Assembly: GCF_027214005.1 (NCBI RefSeq)
Contig: NZ_JAPWGY010000010.1
Location: 1-64,000, forward strand
Source of the DNA: Kiloniella laminariae
Lineage (GTDB): Bacteria; Pseudomonadota; Alphaproteobacteria; Kiloniellales; Kiloniellaceae
Length of the DNA: 64,000 nt
Direction of reading: 5' to 3'
The translations under genes and the position numbers were made by a program. The notes under the pieces were generated by a model, which ran no database searches, was not told the DNA's origin, and saw only the letters and a program-made list of their open reading frames with translations. Positions 17,770 through 26,979 of the stretch are shown one piece after another. How positions within the stretch are numbered: position 1 is the first letter of the stretch; every line of letters begins with the position of its first letter.

Positions 17770-19292
17770 ACAATAAATGGCATTGGCTTTTGAACTGGGC
17801 GCCAGAGCGGATCAGGGTACGGATACTGCTGTTCGGATTTTTTTGTGGGTTTCTCGCAAGCTCATTTGCTGCAGGTGGTATTGGGGCAATCATTAACAGG
17901 AGGGCAGAAATCGCGGAAGCCACCTGGATTGGACCTGTGATCGCCCGCGCGTTTGAAGAATTATCCCGGATGCCTGAAGAACGAAGATCTATAGCGGCTA
18001 ATAACTTTAACCGCAGCAATTCTGTTCTGTTTAATTATTATTCGCGTGAAAAAATTCCCGATAATAACAGCGAGTATTTTATTGATCTGACCCGGGAATC
18101 TATTATATCGCTCTATCCCAATATCCGGCTGGGGATGGATGGGGCACACCCCAGATCAAAACTGTTATTGCCAGATTATCCACCGGAAGACCTCACAGCA
18201 CATTTAACATTTCTGACCTCAGCGATCGCCCGACATGACCGGCCAGCTTCGTTATATTTACGGCTGTCGAATGGGGATCAACTGGTTGTAAACAGCCCCG
18301 TTTACTGGCGTGAACGGGTAACCGAGGTGCAATGGTTGCTGATTTTGCTGGGCGGCATGTCATTTTCGGCAGTGCTCTTTATTCTGGGTATTCGTTATCT
18401 GCTTTATTCCTTTCGCTATCTTGGAGCCATCGGGACAGGCAGCAAGATAGGGCGTACAGAGGAAAGCAATATCAATAAGGATAGCCCGCTCTATAATTTC
18501 TGGCCTAAAGAAGCCAGAGAGATTGTAGATCAACTGTATAGAGAACAGGAAGAAAAGACCGAAGCAATCGAGGAACGCACCCGAATGCTTACCGCCATTT
18601 CTCATGACTTGAGAACGCCAGCAACGCGTCTGCGCTTGAGGGCCGAGTTTATTGAGGAAGAGGACCTGCGCAACAAAATTCTGGCGGACCTGGATCTAAT
18701 GTTGTCCATGACCAAAGATGCGATTGATTTTCTAAAAGGCGGGCTGGAAGCAGAAGAGCTGGAGCAGTTTGATATTGTATCAATGGTTCAGAGTATTTGT
18801 GATGATTTTTCAGATGTGGGCATGCCTGTAACCTTTTTGCCCATAGAATATCCTACCTTGCGAACATCAGGCACTGTTTTCAGTCGACATGAAAAAACTG
18901 TATCACTCGACGGACTTCTCAAAGGTTATATGGTCGGACGTCCACGGGCGTTGAAGCGGGCGATAACCAATCTGGTGGCCAATGCAGTAAAGTACGGCTT
19001 TCAGGCAAAGGTTGGCTTGACCATTGAACCCGGCCTTATTCTGATTGAGGTGAATGATCGTGGCCCGGGCATCCCCGAAGCAGAGATGGATAATGTCCTC
19101 AAGCCTTTTTACAGGCTAGAGAAATCGAGAAACAGAGAAACGGGAGGGAGCGGTCTCGGGTTGAGTATCGTCAAAAGTGTTGCGGACTCACATCGCGGGG
19201 AACTCGAGCTTGCAAACCAGCCGGTTCAGGGCCTTTCTGTTAAGCTTTTATTGCCACGTTCTCTTGATCCTGACGTCTCTTTTGCTCCTTGA
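17766..19292 (+). CDS. gtrS: sensor histidine kinase, GtrS-like
   Basis: This 508-residue membrane kinase has a TM segment at about 18-45, a periplasmic sensor region (about 46-188), a second TM (about 190-212), a HAMP-like linker, and an H-box with H280 in AISHDLRTPATRL. An N-box (NLVANAVKYG) and G-boxes (DRGPGIPEAE, GGSGLGLSIVK) follow. The start is a TTG overlapping the stop of the response regulator gene; the first TM begins so early that no later start would keep it. The periplasmic domain presumably senses a sugar or sugar acid, as reported for GtrS. It pairs with the adjacent regulator. Confidence 0.83.
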   Translation: MNNKWHWLLNWAPERIRVRILLFGFFCGFLASSFAAGGIGAIINRRAEIAEATWIGPVIARAFEELSRMPEERRSIAANNFNRSNSVLFNYYSREKIPDNNSEYFIDLTRESIISLYPNIRLGMDGAHPRSKLLLPDYPPEDLTAHLTFLTSAIARHDRPASLYLRLSNGDQLVVNSPVYWRERVTEVQWLLILLGGMSFSAVLFILGIRYLLYSFRYLGAIGTGSKIGRTEESNINKDSPLYNFWPKEAREIVDQLYREQEEKTEAIEERTRMLTAISHDLRTPATRLRLRAEFIEEEDLRNKILADLDLMLSMTKDAIDFLKGGLEAEELEQFDIVSMVQSICDDFSDVGMPVTFLPIEYPTLRTSGTVFSRHEKTVSLDGLLKGYMVGRPRALKRAITNLVANAVKYGFQAKVGLTIEPGLILIEVNDRGPGIPEAEMDNVLKPFYRLEKSRNRETGGSGLGLSIVKSVADSHRGELELANQPVQGLSVKLLLPRSLDPDVSFAP

Positions 19293-19330
19293 TAATCGGC
19301 GAGTAACCAGGGCTTGTTTAACGCATAAAA

Positions 19331-19368
19331 CGAAAGGCCGGGGCACACTGTTGTGTCCCGGCCTTTCG
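19331..19368. terminator. strong bidirectional terminator
   Basis: A 17-bp stem (19331-19347 with 19352-19368, one G-U) with a four-base loop lies between the convergent kinase gene and opgH. Its core is GGCCGGG/CCCGGCC. A-rich and T-rich flanks are present on both sides, so it can work in both directions. Confidence 0.85.
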
Positions 19369-19395
19369 CTGTTCAATTTTCTACTGTCTAAGGTT

Positions 19396-21258
19396 TTATT
19401 CAGCTGCTTTTGGCAAATAACGGGTTTCGTCGACAAGCGGTGATGGCTGGATAAAGCGCGAGAACAGGATAGGCAGTTCTTCCGGTGGACGTGTTTCTTC
19501 AGGAATGAGCAACAAGCCCTGGTTCAGGAGGAAAAGACCGATTTTCTCCTGGCCAAAAGCAACTGCCAGCGGAGCACTAATGATCAGCCCCGTCAGGATC
19601 GGTGCAAGCCAGGGTAAGAGTTCTGGAGCCTGAAGATAATATACGGCACCAAGTCCCAAGGCAGCCAGAAGATGTGCACTGTGTTGTTTAAAGGCCTCGC
19701 TCCAGGGGATATTTCGTCCGCTTCTGCTCTGGGCATTCCACTGTACTGTTTTCCCAAGAAGCAGGGCCGTGATGATACGGACATGGAAAATCATTACAAC
19801 AGGCGCTGTGATTGCCGAGAAAGTCATTTCCAGCAAACAGCTCAGGGTTAGTCGGATAACACCGCCATAGGCTTTGGCATCACGATAACCGATAATCAAG
19901 GCGAAAATCTTTGGCATAAAAAGCATGCCCATCACGACAGCAAAAAGCGAAAGTGGCGTCATAATGTAATTTTGCAGCACTGGCCATTCAAAGGGGAGTT
20001 CGATAACAGGGCCCAATGGCATGGTTCTTTCAGCCACCAACAGGGCACTGAGAACCAGCAGAAGCATCCAGAGGTACGAGGAGGCATAACTCATAACACC
20101 CATGAGCATATGGAGCCTGCTGATCGGCTTCAGACCTTTGGTACCAAGAAGTCTGGTATGCTGGAAATTACCCTGACACCAGCGTTGGTCGCGAATGATA
20201 TGATCCAGAATGTTGGTCGGGATCTGTTCGTAACTGCCTTTGCCTTCAGGAAAAATCCAGACGTCGTATCCGGCACGGCGCAACCATGCTGCTTCGACAA
20301 AATCGTGGCTCAGGATGTCCCCTGACAAAGGACCTTTGCCGGAAAGTGTTGGCAGATCACAATGTTCTATGAAGGGCTTCAGACGCAGAATTGCATTATG
20401 TCCCCAATAGTTTCCGTCATTGAGGGTCCAGTAGCTCAAACCAGTCGAGAAAAGCTCTCCTGTCAGACGGATATTGAACTGGGTCAGACGACCAAACAGG
20501 GTTTTTTGCCCCATAGCGCGCGGTTGTGCCTGTATCAGGCCTGCATTTGGATTGTTATCCAACATTCTGGTCAGGTTGAGAATGGTCTCTCCCGACATGA
20601 TACTGTCCGCATCAAGAACCAGCATATAATCATAGTCTGCCCCCCAACGATCACAAAAATCCTTGAGATTGCCGACTTTTCTGTGAGTGTTTTTTTCACG
20701 ACGGCGATAATGGAACCTGCCTTGCAGGGCGTAACGATGCAGAAGTTCCTGGGCCAGAACGTTTTCCTGTTCGGCAATCTCGTCTTTGGTTGTGTCACTG
20801 AGGATAAAAAAATTGTAATTGTTGCCATGACCTGTGGCGAGAACCGAACGCAGTGTCTGCTCCATACCTTGAAAAACCATTTCGGGATCTTCATTGTAGA
20901 TCGGCATGACAATCGCGGTTCGACCGACAGGGCATGCTTTTGTATCAAGCCCGGCAGCTACCGGTGAGACTTTCCTTGCTGCATTGCCTGGAAAGAAAAG
21001 GCGAAAGGCAAATCCGATTGTCGACGTCCAGAAGGACTGGGCAATCCAGATAAAAGCGATTGTAGAAAGGAGAATATAGCCCCCTTCCAGCAGACTCAGC
21101 CCGTTTTCGAACAGATTGATCGTCAGGTTTGTACTGAGAATACCAACCGTCAAAAAGAGCAGGGCGACAAGAAACAACCGTCTTCTCACCCGCATGGCCG
21201 AGAGGTTTTTGTCATCAGATATAGCGATATCTTCGGGGTTCATTATTGTATCCTGCAT
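19396..21258 (-). CDS. opgH: glucans biosynthesis glucosyltransferase (MdoH/OpgH)
   Basis: The 620-residue inner-membrane GT2 glycosyltransferase polymerises the beta-1,2-glucan backbone of osmoregulated periplasmic glucans from UDP-glucose. Two N-terminal TM segments (about 28-80) precede the catalytic domain, which has DXD in VLDADSIMSG and the QxxRW motif in RDQRWCQGN. Several C-terminal TM segments (about 370-590) follow. The ATG at 21258 overlaps the opgG stop as TGATG; an ATG five codons later (21243) has a good AGGA in front and may be the true start. It is shorter at the N-terminus than E. coli OpgH. Confidence 0.92.
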   Translation of the reverse strand: MQDTIMNPEDIAISDDKNLSAMRVRRRLFLVALLFLTVGILSTNLTINLFENGLSLLEGGYILLSTIAFIWIAQSFWTSTIGFAFRLFFPGNAARKVSPVAAGLDTKACPVGRTAIVMPIYNEDPEMVFQGMEQTLRSVLATGHGNNYNFFILSDTTKDEIAEQENVLAQELLHRYALQGRFHYRRREKNTHRKVGNLKDFCDRWGADYDYMLVLDADSIMSGETILNLTRMLDNNPNAGLIQAQPRAMGQKTLFGRLTQFNIRLTGELFSTGLSYWTLNDGNYWGHNAILRLKPFIEHCDLPTLSGKGPLSGDILSHDFVEAAWLRRAGYDVWIFPEGKGSYEQIPTNILDHIIRDQRWCQGNFQHTRLLGTKGLKPISRLHMLMGVMSYASSYLWMLLLVLSALLVAERTMPLGPVIELPFEWPVLQNYIMTPLSLFAVVMGMLFMPKIFALIIGYRDAKAYGGVIRLTLSCLLEMTFSAITAPVVMIFHVRIITALLLGKTVQWNAQSRSGRNIPWSEAFKQHSAHLLAALGLGAVYYLQAPELLPWLAPILTGLIISAPLAVAFGQEKIGLFLLNQGLLLIPEETRPPEELPILFSRFIQPSPLVDETRYLPKAAE

Positions 21259-22808
21259 CAGACGGGTTTGCCTGTATAAAGGTAAGTCCAGGTTTCGGTT
21301 AGTGCTCTGTCACCCAGCTTGAGATACCCTCTGATGTCGCAAGGACGATTTTCAGGGGGGCTCAGATTAAAAGAAACCCGCCATTGATTATTAACAGGGT
21401 TCTTCTGGCACTGCATGTCGTATATTTTACCATCTTGACAGGTGAAAATGGCTTCTATTGGGCTGTCTGCAGCAAGAGTGTCGAGGTCCGCTCCTTCAAA
21501 CTCTACAATAAAGTATCGCGCTTCTTCATGGTTCCCATAAGAAAAGCCTGGACGGTTGGCCGGGCCTTCTCGTGTGCTCAGGGTCCGACCAACTGGAGGC
21601 CACTGGGGCGAGTCAAGAAAACTTGTCAGTCGATAGGAATACTGATGGGATTGACCAGCTTTGAGCCGGGTATCTGATACCCAGTAACAAACGATATTAT
21701 CGGTTGTCTCCAGGTCCGAATTAATTTCAACCAGTTCGACATGTCCTTTGCCCCAATCGCCTTTGGGTTCAATCCAGATACTTGGTCGTAACTGATATCT
21801 TGAATCCAGGTCATGATAGCTATCGTAGGAGCGATCGCGTTGACAAAGACCAAACCCTTTGGTTCCGGCATCTAAAAAGGACGAGATTGTTGGGCTGCGT
21901 CTACGGGCGAGGGGGCGCCACAACCATTCATTTTGGCTGTTGTGAATCATCAGGCCGTCTGAATCATGAACCTCTGGTCGATAATCATCCAGTTTTCTGG
22001 AATTCTCACCATATAAATACATGCTGGTTAATGGCGCGAGGCCAAGCTTGTTGATGTCTTTTCTGGCAAAAAGGGAAACTTCAACATCGATAGTTGTCTC
22101 ATCGCCTGGAGTAACAACAAAGCGATAGGCTCCGGTGATACTTGGACTATCCAGCAATGCCATGATAACCAGTTCATTCGAACCTGATACTGGCTTTTCA
22201 ATCCAGAATCCGCGAAAATCAGGAAACTCTTCCCCCGATTTTTCCGCTGTATCGATCGCAAGTCCTCGAATAGACAGGCCATATTGTTGCCCGCGCCCAA
22301 GTACCCGAAAGTAATTAGAACCCAGAAAAGAAATCAGTTCGTCATAATATTCGCTGTTCAACTGGTGATGGACACGAAATCCGGCGAAGTGAAGATTGTC
22401 AAAATCCTTGGCTGTCGGCTGTTCACCTTCGTACCAGAACATCCCCGGCTGAAGGGTTTGATCTTTTTCCTTGCCGTTTTCCTGAAGCGTAATATTCACA
22501 GTGTGATGAAACCAGGGTCCCCCTGGATGAAAGAACTGCATCTGGAAGGGACCACCATCGTTCCACAATGGCGCCTTTGGGTTGTAATAGATTTTCGAAA
22601 ACTGTTCGACAGACATTTTCTTCCAAAAATCACTGATGCGATCATCAGGTTTTTCATAGGTCGATTTTGCCAGAGTCGCAGCTTTTTCCTGTATATCCGA
22701 AAAACGGGTAAGGCCAGCTGCCCCCGCCGCGCTCTCAGCAAGAATTCCAGGCAAAAATCCCGTACAAGTCAGGGCCATAGTTGATAGAAGAAAATCTCTG
22801 CGTTTCAT
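21258..22808 (-). CDS. opgG: periplasmic glucan biosynthesis protein (MdoG/OpgG-OpgD family), Tat-exported
   Basis: The 516-residue MdoG-domain protein is required in the periplasm for glucan backbone formation or branching. It has typical blocks NPKAPLW, FWYEGEQPTAKDFD and LGRGQQYGLSIRGLAIDT. The signal sequence starts KRRDFLLS and has an AXA-like cleavage region near residue 25-31, i.e. a twin-arginine signal as in OpgD rather than the Sec signal of E. coli OpgG. The gene is upstream of and overlaps opgH, the standard opgGH order, so I keep the opgG symbol while noting the OpgD-like export signal. Confidence 0.88.
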   Translation of the reverse strand: MKRRDFLLSTMALTCTGFLPGILAESAAGAAGLTRFSDIQEKAATLAKSTYEKPDDRISDFWKKMSVEQFSKIYYNPKAPLWNDGGPFQMQFFHPGGPWFHHTVNITLQENGKEKDQTLQPGMFWYEGEQPTAKDFDNLHFAGFRVHHQLNSEYYDELISFLGSNYFRVLGRGQQYGLSIRGLAIDTAEKSGEEFPDFRGFWIEKPVSGSNELVIMALLDSPSITGAYRFVVTPGDETTIDVEVSLFARKDINKLGLAPLTSMYLYGENSRKLDDYRPEVHDSDGLMIHNSQNEWLWRPLARRRSPTISSFLDAGTKGFGLCQRDRSYDSYHDLDSRYQLRPSIWIEPKGDWGKGHVELVEINSDLETTDNIVCYWVSDTRLKAGQSHQYSYRLTSFLDSPQWPPVGRTLSTREGPANRPGFSYGNHEEARYFIVEFEGADLDTLAADSPIEAIFTCQDGKIYDMQCQKNPVNNQWRVSFNLSPPENRPCDIRGYLKLGDRALTETWTYLYTGKPV

Positions 22809-23116
22809 CTGTTACAGTACTTCAGGAAAGTTAGAATTCGACATCGTTTGTCGTCGAACAGGAATTTGCTCTAAAGTAGAAAATCTTCAAGGGGAATCTT
22901 TGTGTCATCTCACTTTTATTTCACTTTTTTGTCTTTTTATGCGGTACGTAAAAACAAACCCGGTCTTGACAGTACTTTTAACTGTTTAAAGTGAGCGGGA
23001 ATAAACAAGACTCATCACAAGTTCGCGAACAGGTTTTACTATAGATTCCATTGCTCAAATGACATTTTAGCTATAGAGGAGTGGAACAATTATTAAGGAA
23101 ACCGGGTTACCAGCGC
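22809..23116. promoter_or_regulatory. divergent intergenic region opgG / opgC
   Basis: This AT-rich 308-base spacer must contain promoters for both glucan transcription units. It holds TTGACA at 22966-22971 (a possible -35 toward opgC, but with no well-spaced -10) and a perfect 10-base palindrome GTTCGCGAAC at 23021-23030 that could be an operator. No gene is supported. Confidence 0.35.
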
Positions 23117-24379
23117 ATGTCACAAGAAATATCCGATAAAATCAGGCCTGAACTGCTTGGAGTTCTTCCCAGCGGAAAAAGAGAGCGAGATCCGCGACTC
23201 GACTTCTTTCGCGGACTGGCAATGCTTTTCATATTCATTGCCCATATCCCGGAAAACTATTGGTCACGTTTTATACCCGGCAGGTTTGGACCAAGTGATG
23301 CCACAGAGATGTTTGTCTTCTGTTCCGGTTTTGCTGCAGCGATCGCTTTTGGTGGAACATTCCGCCGATCCGGATTTGGAACCGGAACCGCACGTATCAT
23401 TATCCGGTGTGTTCAGATTTTCTTTGCCCACCTGGGTCTGTTCTTCGCCGTAGCAGCCGTTAGCGCTTATGGCGACGCCGAGATATTTGGGGGCGATTAC
23501 ATCAACAAGATGAACCTGGGGTTTTTCTTTGATCATACGGGTGAGGCTTTAATCGGACTTTTCACACTGACATATGTTCCCAACTATTTTGACATCATGC
23601 CGATGTACATTGGCGTGCTGGCCATGGTGCCGATTGTTATGTTCCTTGCCCGGTTCAACCCGTGGCTCGCAGCAGCGTTTTCGCTCGGCCTATATATTGC
23701 GACCTGGATCTGGGATCTTGGTTTCTCAGCCGAACCATTTTCAGACCGGGAATGGTTCTTTAATCCTCTGGCCTGGCAAGTTCTGTTCTTTTCCGGATTT
23801 GCGATTTCTTCTGGCTGGGTAAAAACTCCGAAACCAAATAAAGTATTACTTACTGTCTGTGTGGTTTTTATATTGGTCCTGGTACCCTTCAGTAACTGGT
23901 CGATTATCTATGGATTTCCTGATCTGATCTCCAGCAACCCGGATTTCAGTATGGATAAAATCCGCCTGGAACATTTACGGGTTGGTTATGCCAAAACCAA
24001 TTTTGGCCTGTTGCGGTGGGCACAGTTCTTTGCCCTGGCCTACATTTGCGCCTCTATGCTCAAAGGACGGGAACATATTCTGAAAAGCCGCTATCTGCGT
24101 CCCATCATCGTAACAGGACAACAGGCTCTACCCGTTTTTATTTTGAGCATGACCCTGTCCTGGATCGGTGGGATGGTTCTGGACCTTGTTGGTCGTGATG
24201 CAGTGGGGCTGCCTTTGGTAAATATCTCGGGGTTGATTATACTAATTGTCTTTGCTTATGCCATGTCCTGGATCAAAGCAGCCCCCTGGACAAAAAAAAC
24301 TGCACCCGTTGCAGTCGATAATTCTCAGGAAACTGTTTCCACAAGCAGTCGAGTTGAGAAAACATTGGCCGCGCATTAA
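23117..24379 (+). CDS. opgC: OpgC-type membrane protein, glucan succinyl/acyl-modification
   Basis: This polytopic membrane protein of about 420 residues and ten hydrophobic segments matches the OpgC family. In Rhodobacter sphaeroides and other alphaproteobacteria OpgC adds succinyl groups to periplasmic glucans. Conserved features include RDPRLDFFRGLAMLFIFIAHIPEN near the N-terminus, where an R-D-x-R-D/FFRG acyltransferase-3-like motif sits at the first TM. A GTG at 23081 in frame is an alternative start but its AGAGGA touches the codon, so I prefer ATG 23117. It is divergent from opgGH, consistent with glucan decoration. Confidence 0.8.
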   Translation: MSQEISDKIRPELLGVLPSGKRERDPRLDFFRGLAMLFIFIAHIPENYWSRFIPGRFGPSDATEMFVFCSGFAAAIAFGGTFRRSGFGTGTARIIIRCVQIFFAHLGLFFAVAAVSAYGDAEIFGGDYINKMNLGFFFDHTGEALIGLFTLTYVPNYFDIMPMYIGVLAMVPIVMFLARFNPWLAAAFSLGLYIATWIWDLGFSAEPFSDREWFFNPLAWQVLFFSGFAISSGWVKTPKPNKVLLTVCVVFILVLVPFSNWSIIYGFPDLISSNPDFSMDKIRLEHLRVGYAKTNFGLLRWAQFFALAYICASMLKGREHILKSRYLRPIIVTGQQALPVFILSMTLSWIGGMVLDLVGRDAVGLPLVNISGLIILIVFAYAMSWIKAAPWTKKTAPVAVDNSQETVSTSSRVEKTLAAH

Positions 24380-24453
24380 TCTGCGGATAAGGCAAGCGAC
24401 CTTGTTTTGGAGTAGGTGTTCGATCTGGAATCTGGGGGAAGGGGGAGAGTAAT

Positions 24454-25371
24454 ATGAATATCTCGTTTAACAGGATGTTATTGCTCTCCTTCTGTCTGGC
24501 CTTGCTCAAAACTGAAGCTGTGGCACAAGGGCGCGTTGACTATAACAGAACAATTGCTCTTGAATCCCTTGAAACGCCTTTGGATTATTCAATCTATCTG
24601 CCAGAAGCCTATTGTAATAACGAAGGGGCTCCCTATCCAGTACTCTATCTTTTACATGGCTATGGCGGCGGACATCACGACTGGCCCAAAGTGGGTAATA
24701 TTACAAGCACGCTTGACCGATTAATCACTGATCAGATCATCCCGCCTTTAATCGTTATCATGCCTGCTGCTGCGAAATCCTGGTATGTGAATTCCCCTAA
24801 GCACGGCAACTATGAAACCGCCATTCTCTATGAGTTACCGGAAGCAATTGAGGCAGAATTTCCTGTGCAGGCGAACAAGGGCGGGCGGGTTGTTGCCGGA
24901 TTGTCTATGGGTGGATATGGCGCGTTGCGAATGGCCTATCTTGAGCCTGATCGTTTTGCCGCTGTAGCTGCGCTAAGCCCGGCCATCTTTCCAAATGCCA
25001 CTGGCGACGATGACTTTCGCCCGATCCAGATAAAACTGTTTAGCGGTGTTTTTGGTGATCCCTTTATTGTCGAAAAGTTCAATCAGAAAAATATCTTTTC
25101 CCTGATAGAAAACACCCCCAATCCTCCGGCTACTTTTTTAACTGTTGGCGACGATGATTCCTTCGGGCTCTATGATGGAACCTATGCATTCTACAAGTTG
25201 ATGCGAGAGCAAAAAAAACCGGTAGAGCTCAGAGTGACCGATGGCAATCACAGCTGGAAACTTTGGTCCAGAGAAATTGAAACCGCGCTTTTGTTTCTTT
25301 CTAAAAAGCTGGAGAGACAGGATAGTTCTTCATTCGCGTCAGAAAAACCGCTCGATCCATTCTGCCTTTGA
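24454..25371 (+). CDS. secreted alpha/beta-hydrolase, esterase D / antigen-85-like family
   Basis: The 305-residue protein has a Sec signal peptide (LLLSFCLALL core, cleavage after VAQ or nearby, about residue 25). Nucleophile S151 lies in GLSMGGYGA, an oxyanion strand in LYLLHGYGGG, and a likely catalytic histidine in DGNHSWKLW near residue 269. Such proteins (putative esterase family) hydrolyse or transfer acyl esters. It is 74 bases downstream of opgC with its own GGGGGAGAG ribosome site, so it may act in the periplasm on acyl groups of the glucans. That link is inference from position. Confidence 0.75.
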   Translation: MNISFNRMLLLSFCLALLKTEAVAQGRVDYNRTIALESLETPLDYSIYLPEAYCNNEGAPYPVLYLLHGYGGGHHDWPKVGNITSTLDRLITDQIIPPLIVIMPAAAKSWYVNSPKHGNYETAILYELPEAIEAEFPVQANKGGRVVAGLSMGGYGALRMAYLEPDRFAAVAALSPAIFPNATGDDDFRPIQIKLFSGVFGDPFIVEKFNQKNIFSLIENTPNPPATFLTVGDDDSFGLYDGTYAFYKLMREQKKPVELRVTDGNHSWKLWSREIETALLFLSKKLERQDSSSFASEKPLDPFCL

Positions 25372-25567
25372 ATACACTAAAAAAACCATCAATTACATTG
25401 CCGTGAAATAAAACATCAAATAAGCGTAAAAATCAGTATAAAAATACTGTTTCAGCGGTTAATAAAACATGTTATTTAATGCAGCCGCTGTGCAATCCTA
25501 TGAGCCCTGTTGGAAATCATAGAGAGACAGCTTTATTTTTTGTGTGTTTTGGTCTTAAGAAGCAGTG

Positions 25568-26899
25568 ATGGTCGTTACCAATAAAACCCCCGTTACCTAT
25601 AGGGATAAACTTCCCGATGAAGTAGATGTCGTGGTAATCGGTGCGGGTATTATCGGGATTTCGATTGCCTATTTTCTGGGGCGCCAGGGAAAATCTGTTC
25701 TTGTCTGTGAAAAGGGTCGTGTCGCGGGTGAACAGTCCTGCCGGAATTGGGGCTGGGTGCGTCAGCAAGGCCGCGATAGCTCTGAACTTCCCATTATGAA
25801 AGAAAGCCTGCAAATATGGAAAAGGCTGTCATCAGAGATTGGTGAAGACCTGGGTTTTCATCAAGGCGGGTGCCTTTATCTGGCAGATAATGATCACCAG
25901 CAACATGAAAATGAATCCTGGCTTTCTGTCGCCCGGGAACATGAGCTTGATACACAGCTTTTAACCGCGAATGAAACAGCAAGACTGCTCGGGCAGGAAC
26001 AGGCCCGATGGAAGGGAGCGCTTTATACACCGAGTGATGGTCGGGCAGAACCTTTTATTGCTGTGCCAAAGCTGGCGCGGGCAGCCAAAAAACTTGGCGT
26101 CAGGATCATCGAGAACTGTGCTGTAAGAGCATTGGATATTTCTGCAGGAAAGATTTCAGGCGTGATAACCGAGCAGGGACGGGTGCGTGCAAGACAGGTT
26201 GTTTCTGCTGCTGGCGCCTGGTCATCTCTCTTGGCTGGATACCATAATATTGTTTTGCCGCAACTCAGGGTAAAAAACTGTGTTGCCAGAACCTCCCGGG
26301 TCGACGGTTTTTTCTCGGGTAATGCCGTGTCTGACAAGATTGCTTTTCGACGGCGGCAAGACGGTGGCTATACAGTCGCCCTAGCCGATCACATGACACA
26401 CCATATTGTTCCCGATAGCTTCCGGTATCTTCCCAAATTCATTCCGCTGATGAAAAAGTCCCTAAAAGATATCAGCCTGAGAATAGACGAGAGCTTCTTT
26501 AGCGATTATGGACGCCGAAAATCCTGGAATGAAGAAAAAATATCACCTTTTGAGCGGAACAGGATCCTCGATCCCAAACCTGATCCGGAATTACACAGAA
26601 AGCTAAGACAAAGGCTCAGTGATTACGTCCCTGCTTTGGCCAAGGTAACTTTTCTTGAAAGTTGGGCGGGAATGATCGAGACATCACCAGATGTCCTGCC
26701 AATTATTTCAAAGGTAGACAACCTGCTTGGGCTGATTATTGTTGCGGGCTTGAGCGGACATGGCTTTGGTATTGGCCCAGGAATTGGACGGGTTGTCGCA
26801 GACATGGCAGCAGATCGCCCCACGGGGCATGATTTAACACGCTTTAGATTGAGCCGGTTTCATGATGGTTCCCCCATTATCCCCGGGCCATCTCTTTAG
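25568..26899 (+). CDS. FAD-dependent oxidoreductase, D-amino acid dehydrogenase/DAO family
   Basis: The 443-residue DadA/glycine-oxidase-type flavoprotein has the Rossmann motif VVVIGAGIIGISIAYFLGRQGKSV near residue 20 and the family block CRNWGWVRQQGRD at about 59-71. A C-terminal GLSGHGFGIGPGIGRVVADM contacts FAD. It likely oxidises the C-N bond of an amine or D-amino acid. A GTG one codon earlier is in frame; ATG 25568 behind AAGAAG is preferred. It stands alone, convergent with the second TTC38-type gene, so the substrate cannot be deduced from context. Confidence 0.78.
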   Translation: MVVTNKTPVTYRDKLPDEVDVVVIGAGIIGISIAYFLGRQGKSVLVCEKGRVAGEQSCRNWGWVRQQGRDSSELPIMKESLQIWKRLSSEIGEDLGFHQGGCLYLADNDHQQHENESWLSVAREHELDTQLLTANETARLLGQEQARWKGALYTPSDGRAEPFIAVPKLARAAKKLGVRIIENCAVRALDISAGKISGVITEQGRVRARQVVSAAGAWSSLLAGYHNIVLPQLRVKNCVARTSRVDGFFSGNAVSDKIAFRRRQDGGYTVALADHMTHHIVPDSFRYLPKFIPLMKKSLKDISLRIDESFFSDYGRRKSWNEEKISPFERNRILDPKPDPELHRKLRQRLSDYVPALAKVTFLESWAGMIETSPDVLPIISKVDNLLGLIIVAGLSGHGFGIGPGIGRVVADMAADRPTGHDLTRFRLSRFHDGSPIIPGPSL

Positions 26900-26979
26900 T
26901 TCTTTTCCACGTAAAAAAGGAAGAGATGCCTGTTTCAGGAAGTCATTTCCATGACTTTATTCTGGTGGTAATCCCTGGA

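Noticed and set aside
20362-20967. A 201-codon plus-strand frame opposite opgH
   Set aside because: It is antisense to strongly conserved glycosyltransferase motifs and shows no protein-like features.
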